Origin: Gadus chalcogrammus
Lineage: Eukaryota; Chordata; Actinopteri; Gadiformes; Gadidae
NCBI RefSeq assembly: GCF_026213295.1
Contig: NC_079412.1
Location: 3,861,813-3,925,812, forward strand
DNA length: 64,000 nt
Reading direction: 5' to 3'
Part shown: positions 40,545-51,870 of the stretch, piece after piece
How the letters are laid out: each line of letters opens with the position of its first letter
Position numbering within the stretch: position 1 is the stretch's first letter
The notes under the pieces: model-generated
Databases searched by the model: none
The model's input: the letters and a program-made list of their open reading frames with translations, nothing else
What the model was told of the DNA's origin: nothing
Program-made: the position numbers and the translations under genes

Positions 40545-41746
40545 CAGTCCCTCCAGAAAAATGCAGCGTTTTTTTGTGATTTATGCGGCCAAAAATCCTT
40601 GATTATGCGGCACGTTTTCTTAAAAAATGAGATAAAATATGCTGCATATTTATGCCATTTTATGCGATGAAATTGTGGGAACTCGCGGAAAAATGTGAGA
40701 ACTTGCAAAAAATGCGGGAACGTGCGAAAATTGGGGTTTGAAAAAGAGGGGAAAAAGTGATTCCCCCATCACCCTGTTCTCACTAGGCTATTACCTTAAT
40801 GTAAAGAGTCATTTCTTATTACTTTCTATGAAAAACAAGCATACTACATCATAGAAAGTGCTCTGAATATTTACAATTTACAATTTGACCTGACGAGCTG
40901 GCTGTCGCCTTGCATGGTTGACTCTGCCGTCTGTGTGTCAATGTGTGTATTAAACGATGTAAATCTGCTAAATGCCCTAATTGTAAATTGGAAAATTTAA
41001 GTTCTTGTCTTGTTTTATTTGAGACCTTAAAACATGGCTCAAACTTACAAAACATTGAGTACAACTTCTGTAGCTTTACAAAATAATCTGCTAAAACTTC
41101 TGTAAAAATGAATAAATAAAATATAAATAAATAAATGTTCCTGTTTTACAGAGGAAGCTTTTCAAAAGAGTAAGAAAAAAGTGCAATCTTACAACTGTAA
41201 AGTTGAATCAACTCATTGAATGAAACTCCAACAGTCCACTGTGAAAATGAAAACTAACTGCAGCCTCTAACACTAGCCAATCATTCCTCACCCTCATCCT
41301 CCATCCCCTCTCCCTCAACGTCCATCTCTTTAACCATCCTGGCATGTTTGGCTGCGGCCAAACATGTGGTTTTCCAGCGTTGACTTCCGCCTGTGGTCCA
41401 ACACGCAGTTGCACGGAGTGCAAAATAATTTGCCCCCACTGTCGTGTAACAATCCGGGAAACTGCGTTGCACGGTCTTTTGCACTTATCTTTGTTGGCAA
41501 ATGAGACCGCTTCATCTTGCCTTCTTCGCGGGGTTTGCGATGACGTTCACGTCGCGTAATTACATCACTTCATTACGTTCCCATGGCAACAGGGGGAAAT
41601 TGCTGCTTTTTTCGCGGAAATTGGCAATTTATGCTGTGAAAGTGCGGCATATTTGAAAAAATGCGGCCCCCGCATGAATATGCGGACTTAGGCTGATTAT
41701 GCGTTGAATTATGTGATCGCATAATCGCGTTTTTCTGGAGGGACTG
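40545..41746 (-). mobile_element. hAT-like element with CAGTCCCTCCAG ends, copy 1
   Basis: 1202 bp. The inverted ends CAGTCCCTCCAGAAAAA match exactly over 17 bases, and the flanks ATAAGA and ATAAGT may be an imperfect target duplication. The interior has many TATGCGG/CGCATAA palindromic bits, a reversed SINE-like fragment (about 40880-40960) and a zinc finger remnant on the minus strand. Confidence 0.78.
41281..41515 (-). pseudogene. CGGBP1-like BED zinc finger remnant, copy 1
   Basis: The frame from 41515 reads DRATQFPGLLHDSGGKLFC, then TPCNCVLDHRRKSTLENH: a CxxC plus His finger. It closely resembles the finger of CGGBP1, a vertebrate protein derived from a hAT transposase. A one-base shift after the first His moves to a frame with AAKHARMVKEMD and an acidic end (41281). 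The catalytic hAT domain is absent. Confidence 0.78.
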
Positions 41747-41755
41747 ATAAGTGCT

Positions 41756-43060
41756 AGGTGTATCTTCGGGCCGCAACGAGGCTCAACCCCCGTCAGGCCA
41801 GGTTGCCTCTGTTCTTTAATCGTTTTAATTTTTCTCTGTCCTACCGCCTCGGTTCGAAGAACACGACCTCAGATGCTCTCTCGTCTGTTTGACCCTGACT
41901 CCACCCCCAAGTCTCCCTCCTACATTCTGCCACCTCCATGTTTGGTCGGGCCATCACCTGGGGCATTGAGGAGAATGTACTGGATGGTTGCACCCAAAAC
42001 TAGTTGTTTGTGCTGTCTTCTCTTCATTCCCAGGTGATCCATTGGGCACATAGTCCCCTCCTGTCAACCGGGGGTAAAAAAGTCTCTGTTTGTCATCAGA
42101 CAACGTTTCTGGTGGCCGACCATAGAGAGGGAAGTGGGAGAGCATGTTTCTGCCTTCCCAGAGTGTGCCGGGAATGAGTTCACACTTGTTCTCCTTCCGG
42201 CCTACTACGCCCACTCCCAGTCCTGCATCTCCCCTGGTCGGTCATCTCCCTGGGCTTTATCTGTCCATAAGAGTGGACACTTCATTCCTCTTCTCAAACT
42301 GCCCTCCGCCAAGGAAACCGCAGAGACCGTCCTGTCCACCAATGAGGAGTTGGAGACTGTGTGTGCTGCCTCGTCTTAATTCCACCTCCTGGACGAAACA
42401 CCTCATCTGGGTCTAATAAGCCAACAATACACTGCCTGGCACCTCTACTGGTAACTTCCTTTTTTCAGTGTGTTTATGGTTACCAGCCATCCATATTCAA
42501 GGCCATCGAAGAGGAGGTTAGCATTCCCTCAGCTCTGACTGAGGGAACACGCCAGTATTGCAGCAACTGGAGCCGGGCCCGGCAGGTGCTTCTTATGAGT
42601 GCAGCATGTTTTAAGAGAATGTTACCCAGTTATCCACCCGGGGCCTCCCGCTCCATGTGTTGTCTCACCATACGGATCGCTTCGTTGGCCCCTTTCCAGT
42701 CTCAAAGGTAAAAAGCCCTGTGGCGGTCAGACTCAATCGCCCCATACCCATGTAGGTACACCCAACATACCGTGTTGCACGTGTTAAGCCTGTCAAGCAG
42801 AGCCCTCCCATCTCCAAGCCCCAACCACCACGGGTTCATCGATGGAGGCCTTGCCTCCATTGTTAGACGGCTGTCAGTGGTCCGACCCCATGGCTATCAA
42901 TACTTGGCCGGCTGGGAGGGTTACGGTCCAGAAGAGAGGTCATGGGTCGCAACATCGTCAACTCCGGTCTCATCCTTGATTTCCACCGCCGTTGTCCTGA
43001 CCAGCCTGGGACTTCAAGGGCTGTCCCTAGAGTGGGAGGGGTTCAAGAGAGGTTTACACA
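41756..43060 (+). pseudogene. Degenerate plus-strand Gypsy RNase H, integrase and chromodomain, copy 1
   Basis: Fragments in shifting frames: [15 protein letters not shown] and DALSRLFD (RNase H end), HFIPLLKLPSAKETAETVL (integrase core), and [16 protein letters not shown] near 42900, a chromodomain. Many stops and indels are present. It may be the 3' half of the element at 33620-34650. Confidence 0.8.
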
Positions 43061-43315
43061 TTTTTAGGGGCCAATATAGAGTCAGTTAAGTAAACGGGTT
43101 CATCTCAGGGGCGATAAATGGTGTGAATGAGAGACACGTGAATGTCCCTCAGGGTGTAGGCCTCAATTGACATTTCCTTCACGTTTGCCAGATGATGGCT
43201 TTCTTAAACCATATGATAAATTCAATAATACGGCCTGCAACGTTTAATTTAAATTGTGACATTGATAAGTTATCCTTAACATTGAATGAATCGCGAAAAA
43301 TATTCCATTAATTTA

Positions 43316-43500
43316 TGCACACTTTGAGACCTATCTTGCACCCAGCGCAATTGCCTTTCTATAACGACTCATGTATGGCACCGGGCGCAAAGCTGACTTT
43401 CCCCCGCGCCACTAAACTTGCGCCCCGAGAGGTGTGTCGGCGAAAAGCAGAGGTGTGTTTAGGCGCAAATGATACATGGTGCTATCTTACAGGGCCCCGT
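43316..43500. repeat. Harbinger-end fragment with GCGCAA motifs, copy 1
   Basis: ACCTATCTTGCACCCAGCGC and GGCACCGGGCGCAAAG match the arms of the Harbinger family at 11763-12914; the outer end is lost. Confidence 0.6.
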
Positions 43501-44361
43501 TTCCCGAAAGCATCTTTAGCCTAAGTGGATCGCAGAGTGGGTCGTACGAGCATCGTACAGTTTTCACACCGTTTCCCGAAAGCATCTTTGGTAACGAACG
43601 TCTTGAAAACGCTCGTAGCTAACGAGTGCTCCAGGGTACTCGTAGGACGCTAAGAGCCTCGTTAGCCTACTATAGCCTCAGTGGCGTAACCAGCGGACAT
43701 TCCTAGTATTGGATGCGTTTTATTATAACACATTGGTAATGGTGTATCACGTGCGTCTGAGCCTAATGTGGGCCATTATGTTCTTAGTTTGAGAGAGACA
43801 GTCCAGGAAATGTTCGAGCAGGCAGGGCACTTAAAATGTGTGAGAGAAAGTGGGGGTGATTTGTGCAGACTGACATAGGCTACTCATAAAACGTAGCCTA
43901 AAATGATGCAAAAAAAAATAAAATAAAAAAATAATAGAAATATTAATTATAAAAATATAAAAAAAAATGCAAAGGAGCAGGCACAAGGCTGGGATATGGT
44001 GGGGATTGGTCACGTTGACGGGAATGTTTAGTGACATGTGGGAGGGTGGAGGGGGTTAAAAAAAAGTCTCAATCACTCTTCGACGTGCATGAAAACCAGC
44101 CGCGTAGTTATGAGGGAGGCCGTCCTCACACCGATCTTCCTCGTCGTCATCGTCCTCAATGTCCTCCGGTTCAACCAAAGCTACCCCAGCCTTAGCTGCA
44201 ATGTTGTGCAACATAGCTGTCACACATATCACAGCGCATGACTTTCCCGGCGAAAACTGGAGCCCTCCGCTGGACTTGAAGGCATCTAAAGCGCAACTTC
44301 CACCTCCCGATCGTGCGCTCAGGATTAGGACTGATATATATGTCGGCCTAGGCTTAATCAA
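43494..44361 (-). mobile_element. PIF/Harbinger remnant (GGGCCCCGTTTCCCG end), copy 1
   Basis: The end GGGCCCCGTTTCCCGAAAGC is followed by AT-rich sequence and, on the minus strand, the 3' end of a HARBI1-type transposase (44361-44056): ERTIGRWKLRFRCL, a frameshift, SSGGLQFSPGKSC, AMLHNIA and the terminal RRRVIETFF before a stop. Confidence 0.8.
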
Positions 44362-44865
44362 TTGTGTTTAAATATCTTTAGCATTCATATTATTGCAATC
44401 TATTCTTTTCGTAGGCTACTCTGCGGTTGGCCTTGATGGGGAGATATTTGTAACCCTTTTTAACCCCATTTTCCTCCGACATTCCTGCGTCTCCCCCTGC
44501 GTCATAGCCCGTTTCAGCACCATGTCAGGACTACCGAGTACATACACACACGAGCCCACCAGAGGGCGCTGTCGGCTTGCAAAACATTACCCTTCAACAT
44601 CTCCCTTCCTTTATTAGAATGCAATACCAAACAATAACATGGATTGTATAAGTCATTAGAACATTAGTGTTCATATCCACAAATCAAAATAATGCAATAG
44701 AAATGGTGTATAAATGAGACGGCTAGTCAATATCAACCAGGACCTTTGTAGAATTATAACCACAAAATAGTAGTATCAGAGCATGCACAAACAACCGAAT
44801 AAGAACATTCAAAGTGACCATCCTTTTTTTGTTGTAAACAATAAAGTCCACTGTCCTGCATGTGT

Positions 44866-44890
44866 GTGTGTGTGTGTGTGCGTGTGTCAC
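44866..44890. repeat. (TG)n microsatellite
   Basis: Short TG run; its length differs by one unit in copy 2 (near 54964). Confidence 0.9.
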
Positions 44891-44909
44891 TCTCAGCTCA
44901 GTGTATGTC

Positions 44910-46001
44910 CTAACAGTCAAGTCTTTCTGGAGGCTTAATATGCCTCCCTCTTCGGAAGAAGGCCTGGCCCTGTAACGCACGGCATGATGAGGTCACAGCC
45001 CGTGGGGGAGATGGCGGTGACCTCGGGGCTGACAACCTTGGAGTCGTCGCAGGGCTAAGGACGACTGCCTCCGCATGGCCCCTGTCAGCTGCACCTGTGT
45101 CCAAAGGCTGCTCAGGTGGCCGTTCTTCGTGGGCTGACGGCTGTGGAGGGGCAACATCTGCTGGTCGGAGATCGACCCTGTTGCGACGATGCACGGTTTC
45201 CTCCACGTTGACCAGATAGGACGGCGGTCTCACCTGCTGCAAGCATACACCTCTCCTCCATCGGCACTTCCTGCCAACCGGGAGTGGTTTCACCCTGATG
45301 GGATGGCCGATGTTCAGCTCCTGCAGATCCCTCGCAGATCCATCATAAGTCAGCTACACTGCCTGATGCTTCACTCTAACACCAGTGGTGACCTGAGGCT
45401 CTACCAGCTGGTCAGCCACAGGGAGAATAGTTTTCAGCCTTCGTGACATCAGTCGCTGTGCTGGGCTGCAGTGCATGCGGTTCCCTCCATGTTGACCAGA
45501 TAGGACCGCGTCTCACCTGCTGCAAGCATACACCTCTCCTCCATTGGCCCTTCCTGCCACCCGGGAGTGGTTCAGCTCCTTTGGGTGTGTTCCTCCAGTG
45601 TAGAAAAGCCTTCCAGGGGACCTCATCGGCACGGTCTTCTTTTCTGCATAGGCTCTTTGCAATCTTCACTGCACACTCTGCCTTGCAGTTAGCTTTTTGG
45701 GTGTCTCGGGAGGACATAACATGTTTGAAGCCCAACTCCCTCGCAAATGCCCGAAACTCTCTACAGTCAAACTGACCTCCACAGTCTGAAATGACCTGGT
45801 CAGGGATGCTGTACCGTGCCAACCTTCTGATGTCTGTACCTGCTGACAGGTCTGGAAGTAGATTGATCTCCCAGAAGTCATAGTCTCCTTCTGTTGCTCG
45901 TGTGCATACACATTACACACCAAGCACTGCTGCACATAGTCTTTGATTTCTCCTTGCATTTTTGGCTGGTAGAGTGTATCACAGGCCTGTCTGACCTTCA
46001 C
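44910..46001 (-). pseudogene. Second Gypsy family: integrase and C-terminal region, copy 1
   Basis: Zinc finger part MQGEIKDYVQQCLVCN (46001 frame), then catalytic-core pieces IPDQVISDCGGQFDCREF and CKAECAVKIAKSL with WRNTPKG, in two shifted frames, and a proline-rich C-terminal frame (45293-44910). It differs from the 35-kb Gypsy and resembles the K02A2.6-type integrases. Confidence 0.78.
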
Positions 46002-46016
46002 CTATGCTCCCCCTAT

Positions 46017-46389
46017 ATCAGTCCTCTCCTTCCAAACATTCCCTGCCAGATTGTCTCTTGTGTTTCACAGTGCTTTCCTGCGACTCGAATCCTGACCCAC
46101 CTCCGATCCTGCCTGTTCTCTGATCCCTGCCTGTCTGACTATCCTGCCTGTTCTCGGATCCCTTCCTTTCTGACTATCCTGCCTGCCGCCCAGCCCCTGT
46201 CGGCCTGTCTGCCCCCAACTCCTGATCCACCAGCCTGCCTCCCCTGCTTTCGACCCTTCGCCTGCCTGACCTCCCGACCGCCGTCGAGTCCCTGTCGGTC
46301 TGTCTGTTCACCCGTTCCCTACTGCCCATCTGCCCTCCCGTTGCCGACCTCTGCCTGCTGACTACTCTCTGCCTGCCGATCCTGTATTT
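46017..46389 (+). repeat. Partial Gypsy LTR, plus strand, copy 1
   Basis: ATCAGTCCTCTCCTTCCAAA, ATTCCCTGCCAGATTGTCTC and CTGTCTGACTATCCTGCCTG match the minus-strand LTR at 37759-38381 in opposite orientation; both ends are missing. Confidence 0.75.
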
Positions 46390-46452
46390 CAGTGGTTCTC
46401 AACCTTTTTTGAGCAAACGCCCCCCCTGACCTTATTTTTTTTTGAACGCTGT
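46390..46452 (+). repeat. hAT (Charlie/MER5-like) end CAGTGGTTCTCAACC, interrupted
   Basis: CAGTGGTTCTCAACCTTTTTT is a common hAT terminal repeat in vertebrates. It is cut off by the LINE starting at 46453. Confidence 0.6.
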
Positions 46453-47218
46453 CCTCATCCTCATCCTCATCGTCATCCGCTTATCCGGTGTCGGGTCGCG
46501 GGGGGAGCAGCTCAAGCAGGGGGCCCCAGACTTCCCTTTCCCGGGCCACATTGACGAGCTCTGACGGGGGTATCCCGAGGCGTTCCCAGGCCAGTGTTGA
46601 GATATAATCTCTCCACCTAGTCCTGGGTCTTCCCCGAGGTCTCCTCCCCACTGGACGTGCCTGAAACACCCCCCAAGGAAGGCGCCCAGTGGGCATCTTT
46701 ACCAGATGCCCGAACCACCAAAGCTGACTCCTTTCTAAGTAAAGGAGCAGCGGCTCTAATCCGAGTTCCTCACGGATGGCTCAGCTTCTCACCCTATCCC
46801 TAAGGGAGACGCCAGCCACCCTTCTGAGAAAACTCATCTCGGCCGCTTGTACCCGCGATCTCGTCCTTTCGGTCATCACCCAGCCCTCATGACCATAGGT
46901 GAGGATAGGAACGAAGATCGACCGGTAGATCGAGAGCGTTGCCTTGCGGCTCAGCTCTCTTTTCGTTACAACGGTGCGGTAAAGCGAACGCAATACCGCC
47001 CCCGCTGCTCCGATTCTCCGGCCAATCTCACGCTCCATAGTACCCTCACTCGCGAACAAGACCCCGAGGTACTTGAACTCCTTCACTTGGGCTAAGGACT
47101 CATTTCCTACCCGGAGTAAGCAATCCACCGGTTTCCTGCTAAGAGTCATGGCCTCAGATTTAGCGGTGCTGATCCTCATCCCAGCCGCTTCACACTCGGC
47201 CGCCAGCCGATCCAGTGA
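46453..47218 (-). mobile_element. LINE 3' fragment truncated by the duplication junction
   Basis: Same sequence as 56568-57333, including the in-frame TGA near 46778 and the 3' end (CATCCT)n. It stops at 47218 where the second duplication copy begins with Gypsy protease sequence. The left target duplication TGAACGCTGT is at 46443-46452. Confidence 0.9.
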
Positions 47219-47865
47219 GTTTGGATTGTGTGTACGAAGCCAGGAATGACCCAGGATGACCGGCTGGTCGGGTGTAGGCAGGAGCATGAACTGAATGGTT
47301 TCCCTGTGGCCTCCGGGCAGGAGCATGTGTACGGGGTTGGTCTTGGAAGTTACCCTCCCCAGCACGTATCCATCCAGGGCTCTGGCAGAGATCGAAGAGC
47401 GAGGGACCGATCCATGATCCTCTCATCAGCTCCTGAATCGACCAGGGCGGTTATGGGATGGGGACCGGAGGGTAACAGGAACTCACCGGAGAGAATGGGT
47501 CTTGATGGGGGAGCAGTGACCATGGCGGAACTCACAAGTATGTTCCCGCTCACTTGGGGACTCTGCCCCTTTGCTGGGCACTGGTTGATGAAGTGACCAT
47601 GCTGGCCGCAGTACAAACAGAGGTTCATGGTTACCCTCTTATCCCTCTCTTCCGAAGTAAGGGGGCTGCGGACCAATCGTATCGGCTCGGGGCCGCCCAA
47701 TCCTACGGGAGCGGTTGGGACAGGTGAGAAGAAGACAGGGGGTACTGCTTTTGGGAGTTGTACAAGGTTTCGCTGTCTCTGAGCCGTGGCGGCCATCAAT
47801 CACTGTAGCGCGCTCTCCATCCGGGAGAGGCGGTCGTCCATCTGGGCTGGGTCCATTCTTGGCCA
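47219..47865 (-). pseudogene. Gypsy gag/protease fragment, copy 2
   Basis: Repeats the 37104-37756 part: short gag start, stop, CCHC knuckle and the protease DSGAD (here followed by ERI instead of ESI). RT and integrase are absent because they lie outside the duplicated unit. Confidence 0.9.
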
Positions 47866-47873
47866 GATTGTGC

Positions 47874-48496
47874 TGTAATGGGGGCATTTAGCAGAACCCA
47901 AGTGCACAGACAGACGACTGGCGCAGAATGAGTACAAGGCTTTATTTGGGGACGGGGTTGGCAGGCAGAAGGTAGTCCGCAGGCAGAGGTCGGCAACGGG
48001 AGGGCAGATGGACAGACCAGGAATGGGGAACGGGAAAGCAGACAAACCGACAGGGACTCGACGGCAGGCGGGATAGTCAGACAGGTAGGGGTCGGCAACG
48101 AGGGGGTGGCAGGCTGGTGGATCAGGAGCCGGGGACAGAAGAGCAGACAGACCAGCAGGGGCTGGGCAGCAGGCAGGATAGTCAGACAGGCAGGGATCGG
48201 CAACGGGAGGCAGACGGGTGGATCAGGAGCCGGGGACAGAAGAGCAGACAGACCAACAGGGGCTGGGCGGCAGGCAAGGTAGTCAGACAGGCAGGAATCG
48301 GCAACAGGCAGGATCGGAGAAGTATGAGGAATCAAAGTCGCGGGAAAGCTCTGAGAAACTTTGGAGACAATCTGGCAGGGAATGTTTGGAAGGAGAGGAC
48401 TGATACAGGGGGAGCACAGGGGAAGATGATTGGGTTAATTAGGAGAGATCAGGGTGGCAGGCAGGTGAATGGGAAAACTAGGGACGGACCATGACA
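47874..48496 (-). repeat. Gypsy LTR (copy 2)
   Basis: Counterpart of 37759-38381, same TGTCATGG start and CATTACA end, essentially identical by eye. Confidence 0.8.
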
Positions 48497-48540
48497 ATAT
48501 TATAGGAACAGAACAGTATTTACTTGCACTATGTGAGATA

Positions 48541-50385
48541 CCGTATTGGTCCGAATATATGACGACCCTGATTATAAGACGACCCCCCGTTTTTCAACAC
48601 AAACATTTAGAAAAAAAAATGTGCAGACTAGATTTGCCGAACAAAGAACTTAATTTTAAAAAAAATATTAAAAACACAATGAATTAAACACTGGCCACGG
48701 CACTTTCGAGGCAAAATATGTACAGTATGATTCAAAATTAATATCAAGCAATAATAAAGCAACATTGTGAAAATGTTTAAATAACAGAGAAAATACAGGC
48801 CACACATTTAACTAAACTTAACAAAAAATTGCCAAACTTTTCCTCCGATCTCTCTCTATCCCTGACACACGTCGTCTGCCCCGCTTTGTTCGCTCTCGCT
48901 GTCATCGCTCCCCAGCTGCTCCGCTTCCAGCGGCTCCTCCCAAAGCGCGTCATCCTCACTGCCGTCCAATGCATTTGAGATGCAACATTTTTAAAGCCAT
49001 GGATGATGCTCTGTGAGGGAACAGCATCCCATGCATGCAGGATCCATTCACACAGTAGACGGACTGACGGCTTCTGTATTTTCCCGGTCGGTGTGAGTGC
49101 GTGGTTGCCAGACAGGAGCCACTCTGTGTATTTCTTTCGCAGGTTATCCTTGAAAGGCTTGTTCACAACTACGTCCAACACCTGTAGCTGGCTTGTCATT
49201 CCCCCTGGTATGATCACAAGATCAGCGTTCATTGCTCGCACCTGACTTTTCACTGACTCAGTCAGATGTCCGCGGAACGCATCCAGAACGAGCATGTTCC
49301 TCCTCTTCCTCAGTCCCCTGTAGCGTGCGCCCCACACAACCTTTAGCAAGTCCACTACAAGCCCCGACTCCATCCAGCCCTTCTCCTGGGCGCGCACAAT
49401 AATACCAGCTGCTATTGGGTCCTTTGGCACTGTCTTACGCTTCAGAATGACATACGGGGGGAGTTTGCTGCCATCAGCGAGACATGTCAACATGACAGTG
49501 ACGCGGCTCTTCTCGTTGCCTGTTTATTTCACCAACACAGACTTTTCTCCCTTTCTATTTACCGTCACCGATGTTGGCGTGTCAAAATAAATGGGTGTCT
49601 GATCAGCATTGCCGATCTGATCCAGCGGGTAGGAGTGCTTCTTCCTCAGGTTAATAACAAAGCGCTGAAACGGAAGCAGCTTCTCTCCGAAGTCTGATGG
49701 CAGGTGTTGGGCCAAACTCGTTCTCCGTCTCAGTGACAGTCCATTACGCCGCATCATCCTACGACACCAGCCGAGGCTGGCTTTAAATCCAGTGATGTTG
49801 AGCTCTCTGGCGATTTCCAGGGCCTTAAGCTGGATGACAGCTCTGGTAATGGGCATTCCCTCACTTCTTTTTTCCCTGACATATTCAAAAACTCTCCGGT
49901 CAACCTCAATGAAACGACCACTTTGAGGACCACGGTAGGATTTGCGCTGACTGTTGGCATCTTTTAGACATTGTTTTTCTGCTCGCCATCTTCTTACATT
50001 ACACTCCGTGACCCCGAATTTCTTGGCAGCTTGGCAGTTGTTAGTTGACTCTGCCTTATTGACGACCGTTATTTTGAAATTGGCATCATAGCTCCTCCGC
50101 TGTTGTTTATTGACCTGACCCACTTTTGAGCCACTTGTCTCTAAATGGTCAGCCTGTCTTTCCATCTTTAAACACCGGTAACGGGCTGGTTGTTAAGGAC
50201 GCTGGACTTCTTCTTCCCGCCGTCCGGAACAAATTTTTGGCGCCATCTGGGGCCGCAAATGTGTATTGACATTTAAAGGGAGCACCGAAGAAGAGAAACT
50301 GCGCTCTGAATACTAGACCCCGAATATAAGACGACCCGACTTTTTCTGACCTATTTCGAGGGGAAAAAGGCTGTCTTATATTCGG
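48541..50385 (-). mobile_element. pogo-type transposon, copy 2
   Basis: Counterpart of 38426-40270 with TA flanks. Its left inverted end has one extra mismatch (GAATATATGACG). Confidence 0.92.
48861..50165 (-). pseudogene. pogo-type transposase, copy 2
   Basis: Same as 38746-40050, with the same TAA (49523-49525) and tail frameshift. By eye there are a few substitutions, for example K for N in ILKRKTVPK and Q for K in GGMTSQLQ, next to the third catalytic Asp. Confidence 0.9.
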
Positions 50386-50659
50386 ACCAATACAGTAGCT
50401 CAAACAACCAGCGAATAAGCTGAAACAGGATTTTGATAAAAAAGGAGCTGTGTATTTGTTTTATGTGAACTAAGAGTGGAGAGAAACGGTACATGTGAGC
50501 CTCACTTTATGATTGTATTGATTTTGTCTATTTGTGAAGAGAACTTGAGGAGAGACTCGAAACGGATCCAGCCATGGTTGGTGCTGTCTCGGAGTGGGCC
50601 ATCCCCGCAGTTGCAACAGATGCAATCTTATGGTCGGTGGGTGTGGACCGACAATAAGA

Positions 50660-51861
50660 CAGTCCCTCCAGAAAAATGCAGTGTTTTTTTGTGATTTATG
50701 CGGCCAAAAATCCTTGATTATGCGGCACGTTTTCTTAAAACATGAGATAAAATATGCTGCATATTTATGCCATTTTATGCGATGAAATTGTGGGAACTCG
50801 CGGAAAAATGTGGGAACTTGCAAAAAATGCGGGAACGTGCGAAAATTGGGGTTTGAAAAAGAGGGGAAAAAGTGATTCCCCCATCACCCTGTTCTCACTA
50901 GGCTATTACCTTAATGTAAAGAGTCATTTCTTATTACTTTCTATGAAAAACAAGCATACTACATCATAGAAAGTGCTCTGAATATTTACAATTTACAATT
51001 TGACCTGACGAGCTGGCTGTCGCCTTGCATGGTTGACTCTGCCGTCTGTGTGTCAATGTGTGTATTAAACGATGTAAATCTGCTAAATGCCCTAATTGTA
51101 AATTGGAAAATTTAAGTTCTTGTCTTGTTTTATTTGAGACCTTAAAACATGGCTCAAACTTACAAAACATTGAGTACAACTTCTGTAGCTTTACAAAATA
51201 ATCTGCTAAAACTTCTGTAAAAATGAATAAATAAAATATAAATAAATAAATGTTCCTGTTTTACAGAGGAAGCTTTTCAAAAGAGTAAGAAAAAAGTGCA
51301 ATCTTACAACTGTAAAGTTGAATCAACTCATTGAATGAAACTCCAACAGTCCACTGTGAAAATGAAAACTAACTGCAGCCTCTAACACTAGCCAATCATT
51401 CCTCACCCTCATCCTCCATCCCCTCTCCCTCAACGTCCATCTCTTTAACCATCCTGGCATGTTTGGCTGCGGCCAAACATGTGGTTTTCCAGCGTTGACT
51501 TCCGCCTGTGGTCCAACACGCAGTTGCACGGAGTGCAAAATAATTTGCCCCCACTGTCGTGTAACAATCCGGGAAACTGCGTTGCACGGTCTTTTGCACT
51601 TATCTTTGTTGGCAAATGAGACCGCTTCATCTTGCCTTCTTCGCGGGGTTTGCGATGACGTTCACGTCGCGTAATTACATCACTTCATTACGTTCCCATG
51701 GCAACAGGGGGAAATTGCTGCTTTTTTCGCGGAAATTGGCAATTTATGCTGTGAAAGTGCGGCATATTTGAAAAAATGCGGCCCCCGCATGAATATGCGG
51801 ACTTAGGCTGATTATGCGTTGAATTATGTGATCGCATAATCGCGTTTTTCTGGAGGGACTG
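50660..51861 (-). mobile_element. hAT-like CAGTCCCTCCAG element, copy 2
   Basis: Counterpart of 40545-41746 with few base changes. Confidence 0.78.
51396..51630 (-). pseudogene. CGGBP1-like BED zinc finger remnant, copy 2
   Basis: Identical at protein level to 41281-41515 in the visible frames, with the same frameshift. Confidence 0.78.
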
Positions 51862-51870
51862 ATAAGTGCT

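Larger units (their letters stand above)
37104..47218 (+). repeat. Tandem duplication unit, copy 1 (10,115 bp)
   Basis: Colinear with 47219-57333 at a constant offset of 10,115 over most of its length, changing only through small indels (a 12-base deletion near 54604, a TG-repeat change near 54980, an 8-base gain near 56318). All contents are transposon-derived. Confidence 0.95.
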
